64,000 nt of DNA from Magicicada septendecula (GCA_034769895.1 CM068367.1:315145986-315209985), one strand, 5' to 3'; positions 35,460 to 48,718 are shown, numbered from the stretch's first letter. Notes: generated by a model from the letters alone, not told the origin. Numbers and translations: made by a program.

Positions 35460-36748
35460 ACATACAAGATCAATCGTTCGAAGGAGAAAAGGAAGAGATT
35501 GCGAAAGTGTACCATGTCATTAAGAGTCGGAGGGATTTGGAGATTATTATAAATGAAATTAATCAACACCAAAAATCGGATCCCAAATTAATAAACATAC
35601 GCCAGAAGATACAAAATGCTGATGAAGTTATTACTAAATATTACTGTATACATGATAATCGATTATTTATTAAGGTCACCCCTAAACAAATAAACTGGAA
35701 ACTAGTAATTCCCACCGCTGTGGAAAACAAATTGATATTGGATTACCATGAACGATATGGACACATGGGAGCCATGAAAATCGTCAAAGCCCTGGAAGAA
35801 CAAGTGTACATAAAAAATATAACCAGAAAAGTACAAAAATCCATACAGGCATGTCACATCTGCCAGATGGTTAAACATAATAATGAGAAGAAGGAGGGAG
35901 TCATGATCCCTATAACATCCAAATATAAGCTGGAGAAAGTATTTCTAGATATATGTGGGCCATTCCCATGCAGTGGAGGAAACCACAGATATAAATTCAT
36001 AATAATTATTTTTGATCACTTTTCCAAATACACTAAACTCTACGCTATTAGCAGAGCCACGACCAAGAAAATTCTGGAAATAGTCATCGGACATTACATA
36101 ACAGAGGTTGGTAAACCGTCATCTATTATCACCGATCATGGTACGCAATTCAAGGGCTATAAATGGAGAAATAATCTTTTAAAACACAACATTAGAACAT
36201 ATAAGACTTCAGTATACCACCCCAGCAGTAATCCGGCAGAACGTGTATTGAGGGAAGTTGGCAGAATACTCCGAACTTACTGTCATGACCAACAGAGAAG
36301 GTGGTACGAATACTTGTCACTAACCGAAGAGTTCTTAAATATATCTTACCATCAGTCCATTGAAAATACCCCTTATACTGTTATGTTTGAAAGGCTTCCA
36401 CCTAGAGAAATCCAGGATATTATAAACTTTCCAAATAACCCAGAATATCAATTTGAAACAGTTAAATTTTATAACCGAGTTATGGAAAAGGCGGAAATGA
36501 AGAAAAGAAAATATGAAAAGAATAATCCAAAACCAATTAAGTACCAAGTGGGTGAGAAAATATTAATAAGAAACAGGGAGCTACCAAGCACTCTAGAGGG
36601 AATAACTAAAAAATTATTATTATTATATACTGGGCCATATGTGATAACAAAAAATAATAATAACAATACGTATGAAATAATGAACCCTATCACGAAAAGG
36701 ATTAAGGGAACGTACAACCAAGAGTCCATAAAGAAATATAATGAATAA
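35456..36748 (+). pseudogene. Integrase of element B, out of frame with RNase H
   Basis: The frame shifts one base near 35456; the integrase part then stays open to TAA at 36746-36748. The HHCC zinc-binding domain is seen as HERYGHMG and ACHICQ. Catalytic D148 (FLDICGPFP), D210 (IITDHGTQF) and E245 (NPAERVLRE), numbering from 35507, form the DDE triad. The C-terminal domain has YQVGEKILIRNRE and YTGPYVITKN. The enzyme inserts the DNA copy into the genome. The integrase reading frame itself is undamaged; only its link to the upstream polyprotein is lost. Confidence 0.88.
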
Positions 36749-38466
36749 ATTCTAAAATATAATAAGAACAACTTATTACCAGTCTTGAAGAGAAAATACT
36801 TGGAATTTAAAAAGAATTTGAGTTGAATACTACCACTAAATTCTAAAATACAATAAGAACCACTTATTATCGATTTTGAAGAAAAAACACTTGTAAATAA
36901 AAGAGAAGTTTTTGAACAATAAAATAAATAGAAAAAAAAATGTGTCATTCAAAATGAAGTAAGTCTGAATTAAAATATAGTCATGAAGAAGGTATTAAGA
37001 ATAATGAATAACAAACCCCAAGATTACAGAAGAAAGCGAGAATTATTATTAAATGTTTATAAAGAAATAGTGTGAATAATGAATAATGAAATCCCAAGAT
37101 TACAGAAGAAAGCGAGAATTATTATTAAATGTTTATAAAGAAATAGTGTGAATAATGAATTATGAAATCCCAAGATTACAGAAGAAAGCGAGAATTATTA
37201 TTAAATGTTTATAAAGAAATAGTGTGAATAATGAATAATGAAATCCCAAGATTACAGAAGAAAGCGAGAATTATTATTAAATGTTTATAAAGAAATAGTA
37301 TGAATAATGAAATCCCAAGATTACAGAAGAAAGCGAGAACTATTACTAAACATCTACAAAGAAATAATGTGAATGATAAATAATGAAACCCCAAGATAAA
37401 AGTTTTTACCTCAAATCTACCTATGCAAAATAAAGAAAGAGAAAAATCATATGACCTGAAATACATACCACATTGCCAAATGAAGGAAACGACTTCAGTA
37501 AACGATTGAATGTAACCAATGTAATGTTAAAGAAGACAAGAAAGAAAGAGTATTTATGAACATAATTCATTGAAAAATAAACAGCCAAAATAATGAAATA
37601 CGATAAGAAGAAGAATAGTTGGGCTAAGGAATGTATTTAGTCAGAAATACAGTTATAATGATCATCACACAATAACTATTTAGAAAATATTGAGATCAGA
37701 GAAAAAACAAATGAAGAAGATACTTAGCATTACAATCACAACAAAAATGAAAACAAAAATGATTACAAATAATAACTGTCAAATTTAATATCAAAGAATG
37801 TTTAAGGAACTAAAATGGAATCACAAAATATGAAGGATAGTAATGAAGAAATATAAAAGCAACAAAGAAAAAAAAATTTTTCCCAAATATTTATTATTAA
37901 ATAATTAAAGAGATTATTAGGAGATTATTATATTTTATAGCTGACTGTAGATGAATTCCAGCAGTACTATATTAAGATGTGGTGTGGGCAGCAGAGTATG
38001 AAGCCAAACAGTGCCTCTCTGAACTGTACCAACGCATGTATTAGGGATTGTTAGGGAAATTAAATATTTAAGGAATATTAGAATAGTTGCAAGAATGACT
38101 TCAGTTTCCAAAAGAGTAGGACGAGGAAAACAGAAAGAAATGAGTTGACAGAAGAATAATTGAGAAATACAGTGATTATAGTAATTATAAGTAGAAGAGA
38201 TGTGAAACTAATGTATCATTGAATATTGTAGCCAACTATCAACAAATAATGTTTACAGAAATTAAAAATGATCAAGAATGTTAATTAAAATGATGAAATG
38301 TTATTAAATAAAAAAAAAAAGTATTAATACTAGTCTAATGAAGTTACATTGAAAATCCCATCGTCAACCATTAACAATGAAATGAAGAAAGGCATGTGAA
38401 AAAGACAAGTTTATTTGACCTAAACTTCATTCAGGTAAACTAAACTTTTTTAGGAGGGGGAGCATA
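36749..38466 (+). other. Post-pol non-coding region of element B with 76-bp tandem repeats
   Basis: A unit of 76 bp containing AAGATTACAGAAGAAAGCGA starts at about 36999 and repeats five times (motif at 37021, 37097, 37173, 37249, 37318), the last step 69 bp, followed by a degenerate remnant to 37395. No envelope ORF is present. AGGAGGGGGAG before 38467 is the polypurine tract. Confidence 0.85.
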
Positions 38467-41400
38467 TGTAACGCAACAGAAATGCTAGCATCCGTGTTAC
38501 ATAAAAACAAGGTTAACAGAATAATAAACAAGTCAATATCTAACCCCATGATAGAACAAAGATCTAATAATTACATTTATAATTATAGATAAAGGTAAAT
38601 AAGGATGCAAGGTAGTATTAACAAGAATAAACGAACCTGTAAGTTAGATAATAGTTGATGATATATGTTTAGTGAAAGGCAAACAAAAAATGAAACAATA
38701 ATTTACTTTATAGTAATAGCAAATAAGAATTTTGAGTTAAGAGATATTATTTTATGACAACAAATATTATGATAAAGTTTATGTTATACCAAATATGTGT
38801 TGAGTTAATGAAAGATAATGAAACAAGATGTATTATTCAATGACTGTTGTAGAATGAAGTGTGAAGCAGCTAATTAACGTTAATAGATTTGAATTTTCTT
38901 ATATGTGATCCATAGGTCAAGATAAAATTATTATTAGATATGGAAAAAATAATTGTTTATGTAAATGTTAATAGTTAAGATTTGATTATATGTATGAATT
39001 TATGTAAAAGAGGCTATAGATGTTTACCAGTTATAAACACAGGTAGATCCGTTTACAATAAAAGGCCTAACAGCCAAAACCACTATATAACCACTCATAA
39101 CATAAAGGTTAGGTACATCAATTAATAATAATTAATGAATACGATTTGAAGAGCTAGAAAAAAAAAACATTAAATTAATAATGATATAGAATAAAATTTA
39201 TACAAATTATGATAATGCCATAATGCCATGATATCGATTAATAACGTTTAATATCGAAAGGGTATTAAATATAAAAAAGAAAAAAAAACAGGCTTATATC
39301 AAAAAACCAGCAGAATAATGTGTAGAAAATAATAAACCAACTATCGGTAAAGTTACATTCCGATAGGATAGCAAATTGATAAGGAATAGACAAAAAATAT
39401 ATGAAATAAACACTATATTCAAAACATGTGGAAGGAAGAAAAATCATGTGTTGCTAGGGACGACAGGAAAGAGGAAGTTGTTGATTTTGACAATAATTGC
39501 TTTGATGATCTGAATGTGATGAGATTAATAAAAAACCAAGAAATATCTATTTAATTGGAATATACTAAATTAGTAAATACTATTATAAAATACAAAATAC
39601 TAATGATAATATTTATGACTCTTGCCAGTATAAATTAACCAAACAAGACAATAGTATGAAATCGCAATAGGAAATAAATAACTGGATTCTACAAGGAAGG
39701 ACTTGAACTGTCCCATATCCGAAAGGAATTGACGATACATTAAAACAAATAGAAAGAGTCAAAAGTATCACAAATAATAATATACACTACACCAGAATTT
39801 ATAACCTTTCAAATAAACGGAACATCACTAATTGCTTCAACCGAGAGAAGAACGTATCTGGATCCAGGAGTTGCAGAAGAAGCATCAATCGGGCTGTAAA
39901 TCAATCCATGGAGCTGTATTTCCGAAGTGGACAGGACAAGAATTCCATTTATCAAACCGAAGAAAGAATATCGTACGGCATAATCGTACAGAACAGTAAA
40001 TTTATCAATCAACCGCCTACACGATTTGCTTCGTTCTAGTCTGGTAAATTATTATTATATTAATCATACTAACTACACACACTTCAAATTTGTAAATCTT
40101 GCATTCTTATCTATGTATTTTACTTCCATATTCCTTAAGGAATGGAAGTATGGTGATGGCAAAAAAAATCGTGTTCGAGATTATTGCAGATTCTGATTCT
40201 ACTACACTCAAAACATGAAAAAAAGTCGTTTTCCGAAAAGTGTCTGTGTGTGTGTCTGTCTGTCTGTCTGTCTGTAGATTTTTTTTCTATGGCAAACGAT
40301 AACTGCCGCAAATTCAAACAGAATCAAATAATTTTTTGCATACAGGCCTGATTTGCAGAGTACTCGCGACCTATTGTTTTTGGTGAAGATCGGTTGAGGG
40401 AAAGGGGTAGTTTACCTGCAACGGTTTTTTTTTAGCAAGGGTAATTTTGTTTGTTTGGCAAACGATAACAGCCGCAAATTCAAACAGAATCAAATAATGT
40501 TTCGCATACAGCCCTGAATTGTAGAGTTCGCAAGATCTGCTGATTTTGGTGACGATCGGTTAAGGGAAAGGGGTAGTTTACCTGTAACGTTTTATGTTTT
40601 AACAAGGGTATTTCTTATGGCAAACAATAACAGCCGCAAATTCAAACAGAATCAAAAGATTATTTGCATACAGCCCTAAATTGTAGAGTTCTCAAGACGT
40701 ATTGCTTTTGGTGAAGATCGGTTAAGGGGAAGGGGTAGTTTACCTGCAACGTTTTTTTAACAAGGGTATTTTCTATGGCAAACGATAACAGCCGCAAATT
40801 CAAACAGAATCAAATAATGTTTTGCATACAGCCCTGATTTGTAGAGTACTCAAGACCTATTGTTTTTGGTGAAGATCGATTAAGGGGAAGGGGTAGTTTA
40901 CCTGCAACGTTTTTTTATCAAGCGTATTTTCTATGGCAAACGATAACAGCCGCAAATTCAAACAGAATCAAATAATTTTTTGCATACGTCCCTGAATTGT
41001 AGAGGTCTCAATGACTTTCGATTTTGGTGAAGATCGGTTAAGGGGAAGGGGTAGTTTACCTGCAACCTTTTACGTTTTAACAAGAGTAAAGTACTTGGAA
41101 ATTTTATTAAACTTTTTGAAACAATGGTAATTGTTAAAAATAAAATAATTTTGTTGCCAGGCAATAAAATTATAATTTTTTCATTTTAATGTAATATAAT
41201 ATTTTTCATTTAATACAGCAATAAAAAGGCAGGTAAGACACAGCCTGGCTGTTTGGCTGAAAATGATTTTAAATATAAATCTTAGAATATGGAAGTCATG
41301 TATGGTTCTCCATACCGATATTTTAATCTTCCCCACAGTTACAAGAACCTTCACACCCTGAATTAAATTAATTACAAATTAAAACATACTATATAACTGA

Positions 41401-42166
41401 ATTTAAATAAAGGATCGGAATAATCAACAATCGATTCACGCAATCTATAGCCCAAGCATATGTTAGTTAGAACATATCTTATTCAATGTTAAAGAAGTAA
41501 ACAAATAAAGAACCTTTATATAATTGCAAAATCTTGTTATTTGGAGTATGATTTAATGAGTTGGGAATAAAAAAGTAACTGAATAAGTATAGAATAATTG
41601 GTTAACATAAACAGTGAAATAACCTATAAGTTTCGTTGAGCCGATACTACAGCGCTTATAGCGGAATTATCTGACACCAAAGAGAGAGCGTAATAATACA
41701 AAATTAGACATAATTCTCTTCAAGGTATAATAGGGTTGAACGAAATTACAGAATAACGCATTAATTATTTAAGTTTCAGGTACACTAACACTGATATTTT
41801 TTAGAGAGCTAAGTTAATATTAATTAATTACATCAATATATCCCACAACTCCAAATATCTCAGATATTTAAATAATTAAGTAAACTAAACGATCTAAGAG
41901 AGTAAAACAGGGGAACATACCCGTTCATAGCAACGAATAGGCTTACATTGCGTGAAAATAACGAGACGCTAGTACTCGTCCCATTACAAATTAACGAACT
42001 CAACAGTGGGGGCTTGAACCGTACGTACTCGTTCACTAACAAATTGGACAGCACAACAGTGGGGCTTTAAGGAGAGGAATCTAGTTACGATACAAATTGA
42101 CGCCGGCAACGTTGGGGCAGAAACAACGAGAACCCCGCAACCGTAAGAGCCGAGAGATACGATACA
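38467..42166 (+). repeat. 3' LTR of element B, carrying a nested insertion
   Basis: Begins TGTAACGCAACAG and ends GATACA before ATAT. It aligns with 28884-31385 over its whole length apart from 40122-41318. Differences are few, for example GGAGCTG against TGGAGCTG near 39907. Confidence 0.92.
40122..41318. mobile_element. Satellite-like insertion element with five 158-166 bp units
   Basis: A 1197-bp insert flanked by TATTTT (40116-40121 and 41319-41324); the 5' LTR shows the empty site with one extra T. The interior is five head-to-tail units beginning GGCAAACGATAACAGCCGC (at 40292, 40458, 40620, 40778, 40936). Each unit carries GGTGAAGATCGGTTAAGGG. Near the ends are hairpins: CTTCCAT...ATGGAAG on the left and GTATGG/CCATAC on the right, and ACTTCCATATTC pairs with GAATATGGAAGT near the right end. 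There is no ORF. A second copy lies at 53578-60020. Class unknown; a non-autonomous DNA transposon is possible. Confidence 0.75.
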
Positions 42167-45100
42167 ATATTGTAATAAAACTTAGTATTGGGGTGTTTAA
42201 TAATTAGTGTTTCTGTAATTCGTTCTATTACTCGTATCGTGAATGTGTGCGTGACGAGCGTTTTTTAATTCGCTCGTTGCGTTCGTGGTATAGTATAGGT
42301 GTATAATTGAGGGTATTAATTAGTTCAGTTACTTCTGTAAATGTTATTCGTATGTAGCGAGTCGAGTTGTACCTTTTCTTACTACTTACAGGCAAACTGT
42401 ATCTCTCGGCGCTCGGTTTGAATGTTGCCGCCTCGCCACCTGATTGGCGCACGCCGTCTTGCAGTGTCGACTTCGCTAACTGTGTTGTTTTGTTGTTTTC
42501 ACTTTAATGATTCTGTATATATTATCTTATTTTGTACGAATCAAACATACAGCGTTGCAGAACAATAAGATTTATTAACCCCTTTTATAGTTTTTAGTTA
42601 TTTAGTAGTACATTATTTTATATTAGTACTGGCTTTTACAATTGCTCAGTTGGCATGCTCAGTGGTTCGTATCATATAGGCGCCGCTGGGTGAATAGTGT
42701 TTGTTTACAATAAAATTTTTTCACAGGGCGTGTTAAGAAGTCCTTTTGACTACAAGAGTTTTGGATTACCAGCTAAAATGCACAAATTTATAATATTTCT
42801 TAAAACTAGGTACACAATATTTAATACTTTAATACATCCAAGTAAGTAATCATCAGTGAGAGTTAGAATAGTTTTTGGTTAGGATTTTGACAACAAGTTA
42901 TGTTTATTATTAATTTATTATAGATCAGTTTAAATGGTTATTAATTGATTAAGTTCAATAATAGTGATATTATAAATACCTTCAGTTCTTGTTCAAAATA
43001 GTGATCAGTGAAGTGAAAATTGTGATTTGTGATTATGGATAAAAAATGGGAATTCGTTTTTAGTGAGATTATTGTTTTATACTCATCAGTTCTCGTTGGG
43101 GCTTCCTCGATGGACATCTACTTCTTTCGGATGGATCTGGTCGTCTTCTACTCTTCGGATGTTCATCAATCTCGTTCAGATGGTTTTTCCATAAAGTTCG
43201 GCTTCCCTCTCGTTCCGCAGTCGTTCGTCTTCTTCGGTTGTAGTAGATCGCTCCTTTTCTTCCTTCGGGATGAGTCGTCAGCTATGTTTCTTGAAGTCTT
43301 CTTAATTTCCACTGATAATTTTATTTTGTGAGTATTTTAATAATAATTAGTTTATCAGGTGTTCCATAGGTGGCTATTACTATCTTTCTTCCTTCTGATT
43401 TCGGTCAAAATTCACATATTTCTGGTAAAATTTGGGTTGAGAGCTGCATACATCCGCCCTCCGCGTCGGTCAATAATGGATTAATAAAATTCCAATGGTT
43501 TTTTGGCAATAAATTTCGGTTGCTATGGTTACCTATTAAATTATGCTAATTCTCATTGGTCGTTAATTTATGTCATTGTTATATTCTAACGTTTTATTTT
43601 AGTTTAAATCTATAAAATATCTTCAAATTAAGATTTCTTTCTTATATTAGTAGCTATGTTTATTACATGAATACTATTGTATTCATGTAATAAATGTAAC
43701 TGTGGCCTTTATTTGCCTCAGGGTATGGTTTACTGGTTTTGATTATTTTTATCACTATTCATTTGGGTGTGTTTATTATTAACTCCCTATCTTATATTTA
43801 TAAGTACATTTCTTCATTAATAAAATATACATAACATTACTATCTTTCTTATTTGTCATTATTACACTAGGTACATCTCATCTATACTCTAATTACATTA
43901 GTGCATTTGTTTACATACATTTTATGGTCATTATTAGGGAATTACAATGTTCGTTATCAATTTCTTGATTACATTTGGTTCTTGGTTCCTTCTTCCTTGT
44001 TCCATTGTTCCTTCTTGTGTTTATCCAATCTATTGAGTCAAGTCATCGTCAGTTTATTAGTCATTTGTCATTTTGTCATCTGGTTATTAATCTCTGAGTT
44101 TATAAGTTCTTGACCTTTCTTCTTGTCTTCAGCTTCTTTGTTTTATAATTAATTATCAATGTATTTTTCACTACCTTATGTCATGTTACAATATACATCT
44201 GTTGAAAGAGGCGTAAAGTATTGTGTAATGTTTTTCATTTGGTCCTTATTTCTAGTATCAGATTGGAAAAATACAAATAACAATATAAATCAATATACTA
44301 ATAAAAAAACTGATAATTTTTGGTAAATAATTTCAAAATTTTTTAAGTTTGTGTATAATTGGTATAACCAATAAAATGGCAATATTATTTGTACTATGTA
44401 TCATGTATCTTTTACTTTGTTTAATTCAGAAAAATTACTGATTGAATTTCTTAAAAGTAAAGTTTTGGTTACAATAATAATCAGTAGCCGTCTTCAGACT
44501 AATAATTCTATACCATACTGAATACAATTAAAATAAACTTTTATTTATATTATAACTCCAGTGAGAGAAAGTCGTGTGTGAACAACACCTTTTAACCACT
44601 ACATATAAGGAGTGATTTGACTTATCTTGCAGAAACTAGTGATGGTAAACTTAGTTTTATCAAATTTAAGTATAAATATTCTGTGACTTAACTTTTAAAG
44701 ATGTCATTTGTATTTAACGATTTTATGTGTATATGTATACATGTGTAGTTTTCTGTGAGGAAACAGTTAAGATTATTTTCTCTATTTGGAATCAGTGTAT
44801 AACACCAAGTTCACCATTTTTAACTAAGATTATTTTCTCTATTTGGAATCAGTGTATAACACCAAGTTCACCATTTTTAACACAGTATATAAAGTCACAT
44901 TTGAGCTAAGTGAATAGTGTACTTTTTACTGTAGGCTTTGCCATATTTGTATCACCTTCAAGAAATAAACTGCTAGAATTTACTAGTAGTTTTTAAATAA
45001 AAAGGTTTTCACATTAAGTAAATATAGTTAGTTGCAAGGGATCAACAATAACCAAAAAAATTGTGAAGTGCTTAGAATTCATATTTAGGATTAGGAGTAA

Positions 45101-46259
45101 AATAATTTTTAATGGTTTTTATATGTAAAGAGACAATTGCATGTTTTTCATTTGAGCTATTGTTTTCAGCTCTGTTCATATAAAACAGAGAAATCTTGAG
45201 AACTTGGATTCTTGAAAATTATTGCTTGCATGCCTGTATGCAATTCGGTTACCTGTGTTTAGAATCATTCTGTCGTGTCAATCGTAGATGTATTGATAAA
45301 TTTAAAGTGCCATTTTATTGATTGTAAGTTTATTTTTCTATTTGTAAAGCAGAATATAATCATACCATTAAAAGATGTAAATTTTAATCAGTATACTGTG
45401 AATTTACACAGTAAACGTGTACATGTGTAGACGTGTGTAGATCTGTAGACATTCTTTACAGGAGTAGTCTGTAAAGCAAAGTATGTTTTTAGTATATCTG
45501 TTTTAGGAGCAAATGAAATTAAATTATAATTCATAAATGTTCCATATGTTAAGGAGAATTATATTTGTGTCAGTTGTAGTTTTTATTCGTGATATATGAT
45601 TGAGTGATAAAGTTTTATATACTTAACATCAAATGTTTTTATAAGTACTATTTTTATATTTTAAAAAATTGCTGTGTTGTCTCAACAAATGCAGTGTTTC
45701 ACAATTTGTTGTAATCTGCTATAAAATGTAGTAGTATTTGTAACAAAATATGTAGAAAGTGTTTAGTCATTAGTTGACAAGAAAATAACCTCATTTTAAT
45801 GAAATCACATTTATGAAATTTACACTTATAGTGCATGTGAAACGTCCAATAACTGTTTGAATGTAGATGTTCTAATTCATTTTTAATGTTCTGTGGTTAA
45901 TTCTATTTGTCCCTCTCATGTATTTATAATTTACAGTCATAACAAAGATTGTATAAAATAAAATGCTCAACTTTAGCTAAACTTATAAGATATGCTAAAT
46001 TTAGTACTAATGTGGGATATACATATTTGTGTGTAGACAAATATTATAAGCTGTGCCATTGAGTGAACTAAATACTATTTTTAGATGTTCCACTTATGCA
46101 GATGAACTCATTTGTTATTTTGTGAGATTTTATGTAGGTCTGAATGAAAAGTGTACACATTTAGAATACTAGTTTATATTGCTCAAACAATTGTACATGT
46201 TTCATGTTAGAATAGGTGGTGTTACAAGTACATTTATTTGTTTTTAGTTCTTACAACTA
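42167..46259 (+). other. NANP intron, middle part
   Basis: No gene is supported. It holds a GC-richer block (42200-42700), a pyrimidine-rich TCTTC patch (43080-43310) with an unrecognised 100-codon open frame, a perfect 16-bp palindrome (43659-43674 with 43679-43694) and a 57-bp tandem duplication (44768-44824 and 44825-44881). The rest is AT-rich. Confidence 0.5.
44768..44881. repeat. 57-bp direct tandem duplication
   Basis: Two identical copies starting TAAGATTATTTTCTC and ending CCATTTTTAAC. The identity suggests a recent slippage event. Confidence 0.9.
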
Positions 46260-47716
46260 CAGGGTTATTCAAAAAGAATGAACCAGTTTCATAACGCAAT
46301 ATTTTATTAAGGAAAACTAATTCAAAATTCCAATCAAATCGAAAGTATTCTACTCATAATCAAGTTTTATTTCATGTTTTCCAAGTGTTCAATGTGGCCA
46401 CCACTTGCAAAACGGACAACATCAAAGCGATATGAGAATTCTTCCCAGGTGCGTAGCAGTATATCACGATCCACTGAGTTGATCACTGTTGTTATTCAAT
46501 GTTTAATGTCATCGAGGTGGATAGTGGTGAAAGGAAAACTCTATATTTTACATACCCCCACAAGAAAACATCACATAGGGTGAGATCTGGAGATCTCACA
46601 GGCCAAGCACAAAGAGCAAGGTATTGGGCCTCCTTTCTACCAATCCATCGTAAGGGCACTTTTTCGTTCAAAAAGCTCAAACCATCCGGCGCCAATGGGC
46701 CAGTCCTCCATTGTGTTGTAAAATGAAGTCATCTGAATCTACTTGCAATATCAGGAAGAATCACTGTTGAAGTATATAGAGATAGGTTTGTTCTGTAATG
46801 GTGTTTTCCTCAAAGAAAAAGGGACCATAACCTTGTCCTTAGAGACAGCACAGAAGACGTTCAGCGTAGGAGAATCTTTTGTGCTCAACGTTTTCATGTG
46901 GGTGATTTGTTCCCCAAATGCGCACATGTTATGATTGTGCCATTCAAGTGAAAGGTCACTTCATCACTGAAAATTAAACATGAAATGAAGGTTTCGTCTT
47001 ACATCATCTCCAGCATCGAATTGTAAAATTCTATTCGCTTCCTCTTGCCGTTATTGGTAACTGCCTGAACGAGCTGCAGTCTGTATGGTCTCAAATGTAG
47101 ACGTCTCTTAGCACACACCAGATAGTGGGTTGTGAGATCGCAACCTCATGGCTAGCTCAATTTTTGGACTTCCGTGAACTCTGCTCACACGCAACATAAA
47201 TTCTCTTCACTTATTCCTCTGAAACTTGTGGTTGTCCTGGACTTTTTCCTTTGCATAGATACCCACTCTCTTCAAACTGTCGAAACCACCATCGAATGTT
47301 CTTCGGAGAGGGTGGATCAGTGTCGAATTGCCTTCGAAAAACATGCTGCACTGTGACAACCAATTTTGTTTTCTCGAACTTGAGAACGCAGAACACTTTT
47401 TGCTTTTGACTCACCATTTTGAGTATAAATAAATAAGCATTGCCTAAGAAACGACACGACTACAGTGCTCATGTGGCAAGTCATTCAAAACTTAGAAACC
47501 TTCTCTTTCAAATGGTCAATTACTCATTTCATGACAATGCTTGAGAACTGAAAAATTCTGTCATGAAATAGGTTTATTCTTTTTGAACACGTGTAAGACA
47601 GGAAATAAAGCTTGATTATGTGTAGAATACTTGTGATTTGGCCAGAATTTTGTATTACTTTCCCTCAATAAAATATTGTATTATGAAATCAGTTCATTCT
47701 TTTTGAATAACCCTGT
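46260..47716 (-). mobile_element. Degraded mariner-family (DD41D-type) transposon in NANP intron
   Basis: Ends CAGGGTTATTCAAAAAGAAT are inverted at 46260 and 47716, with TA duplicated (46258-46259, 47717-47718). The 1457-bp length exceeds the usual 1.3 kb because about 130 bp near the right end holds a second, diverged copy of the inner terminal repeat (about 47555-47590, TTTATTCTTTTTGAACACG). Confidence 0.88.
46492..47417 (-). pseudogene. Dead mariner-family transposase
   Basis: The N-terminal piece (47417-47211) is MVSQKQKVFCVLKFEKTK, IRWWFRQFEESG, a helix-turn-helix start typical of the family. Later pieces in shifted frames end with RWIGRKEAQYLALCAWPVRS, PDLTLCDVFLWGYVKYRVF (46695-46492). 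The second catalytic Asp region reads LQHNGG, so Asp is replaced by Asn, and many stops interrupt the middle. It is related to, but clearly distinct from, the intact transposase at 9698. Confidence 0.85.
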
Positions 47717-47989
47717 ATTTGTATTTGTTCTTGCAACTTTTACTCTGTTAACATTTGCTTTTTGTAAATTGCAGATTTTTTACTATAAATTGGCCTGAAA
47801 AGAGTTAATTTTACAAAATGTTTCTTGTTTTTTGTGTGTATTTATTCTAACCTACTAATATTTTGAAAACTGCAGAAATTTGTAAAACTAGCTGTATTAA
47901 TGATAAATAGATTTTTTTTATTTATTTTTTTTTTTAATGGGCCTAACCAGTTTAATTTTTCTGTTGTGCAGGGAGATATACATGTACTA

Positions 47990-48310
47990 TTTATATTCAT
48001 GTGTTCTTTCAGGGATGTCTAAAAATATGATGTATATTAGTAAATAACAGATTACTTCTGCACATGTATTTTTGATCACTATATTAATATCTGATCTGTG
48101 TTTCACAGATTTAGTCTGTATCTTCAGAGGTAAAATATATATAAAAGTTAATTGATTTTTATTTGGCAATATAAGTTTATATTGAAACCTCTGAAGATAC
48201 AGATTAAATATGTGACACACACATGAGGTGTAAAAATTACATAGTGATACAAATTTTTAAATACACTTGCAGAAGTAATTTGTTATTTACTAACATAATA
48301 CAAAACATAC
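47990..48310. mobile_element. PLE-like fold-back with degenerate hammerheads
   Basis: Inverted arms (about 48040-48145 and 48175-48300): GTAAATAACAGATTACTTCTG on the left is matched inverted by CAGAAGTAATTTGTTATTTAC on the right, and TCTGTATCTTCAGAGGT by ACCTCTGAAGATACAGA. On the minus strand of the left arm, CTGAAGA (48127-48121), an ACAGA/TCTGT stem II and GAAA (48104-48101) form a hammerhead core with poor stem III. The right arm has GACA for GAAA. It resembles the fold-back at 17985 in design. Confidence 0.6.
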
Positions 48311-48482
48311 AATTATTCTAAGAAAATCAAAACATAAAGAGTTACTTTCAGAGAAAAAAATTACAAATATGTAAAAATGTAATTTTATGACCTTCACTTT
48401 TTGTGTCCAAACTTAAAAAAAATACATATATTATGTAACATTTTTTGTAGGCCTGTAACTGCAAATATGTTTTGTGTTGCAG

Positions 48483-48718
48483 AGGAGGTATACCATTTGT
48501 GGCTTAAACTCAGATATGAGAATCTTGCTCTGTCACATGACGTAATGTCCATGTTGAAGAAACTACGTTGCAACTATAATCTTGGGCTTATTACAAATGG
48601 AACATCGAGTTCACAATGGGAGAAAGTTATTCAACTTAATCTGAGGCCTTACTTTGACTGTATAATTGTGTCAGGCGATTATCCATGGGAGAAACCACAT
48701 CAGAATATTTTTTGGGAG
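48483..48718 (+). CDS. NANP-like phosphatase, core exon
   Basis: Exon of 236 bases between TTGCAG and GTATAA. The first two bases complete the codon begun in the 28128 exon, giving EEVYHLWLKLR, then LSHDVMSMLKKLR, LITNGTSSSQWEKV (HAD motif II, the conserved Thr after hydrophobic residues), YFDCIIVSGDYPWEKPH (motif III lysine in EKP). This is the Rossmann-fold phosphatase core. The acceptor was chosen because the upstream AG (48450) gives a stop in the required phase. A 20.2-kb intron filled with transposons separates it from the previous exon. Confidence 0.88.

Larger units (their letters stand above)
28884..42166 (+). mobile_element. LTR retrotransposon B (Ty3-type), full length, in NANP intron
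   Basis: A 13.3-kb element with LTRs at 28884-31385 and 38467-42166, TG...CA ends and a 4-bp ATAT target duplication (28880-28883, 42167-42170). Order of parts: PBS, gag, protease, RT, RNase H, integrase, a 1.7-kb tail with tandem repeats, PPT, 3' LTR. There is no envelope gene. The LTRs are near-identical except for a 1.2-kb nested insertion, so integration is fairly recent, yet gag has one frameshift and one stop and pol one stop and one frameshift. It lies in sense orientation in the host gene intron. Confidence 0.92.

Noticed and set aside
37021..37395. CRISPR-like array
   Set aside because: Direct 76-bp tandem repeats with no unique spacers, inside an animal retrotransposon.
43029..43331. 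100-codon open frame in the NANP intron
   Set aside because: Pyrimidine-rich, no motif or family resemblance on either strand.
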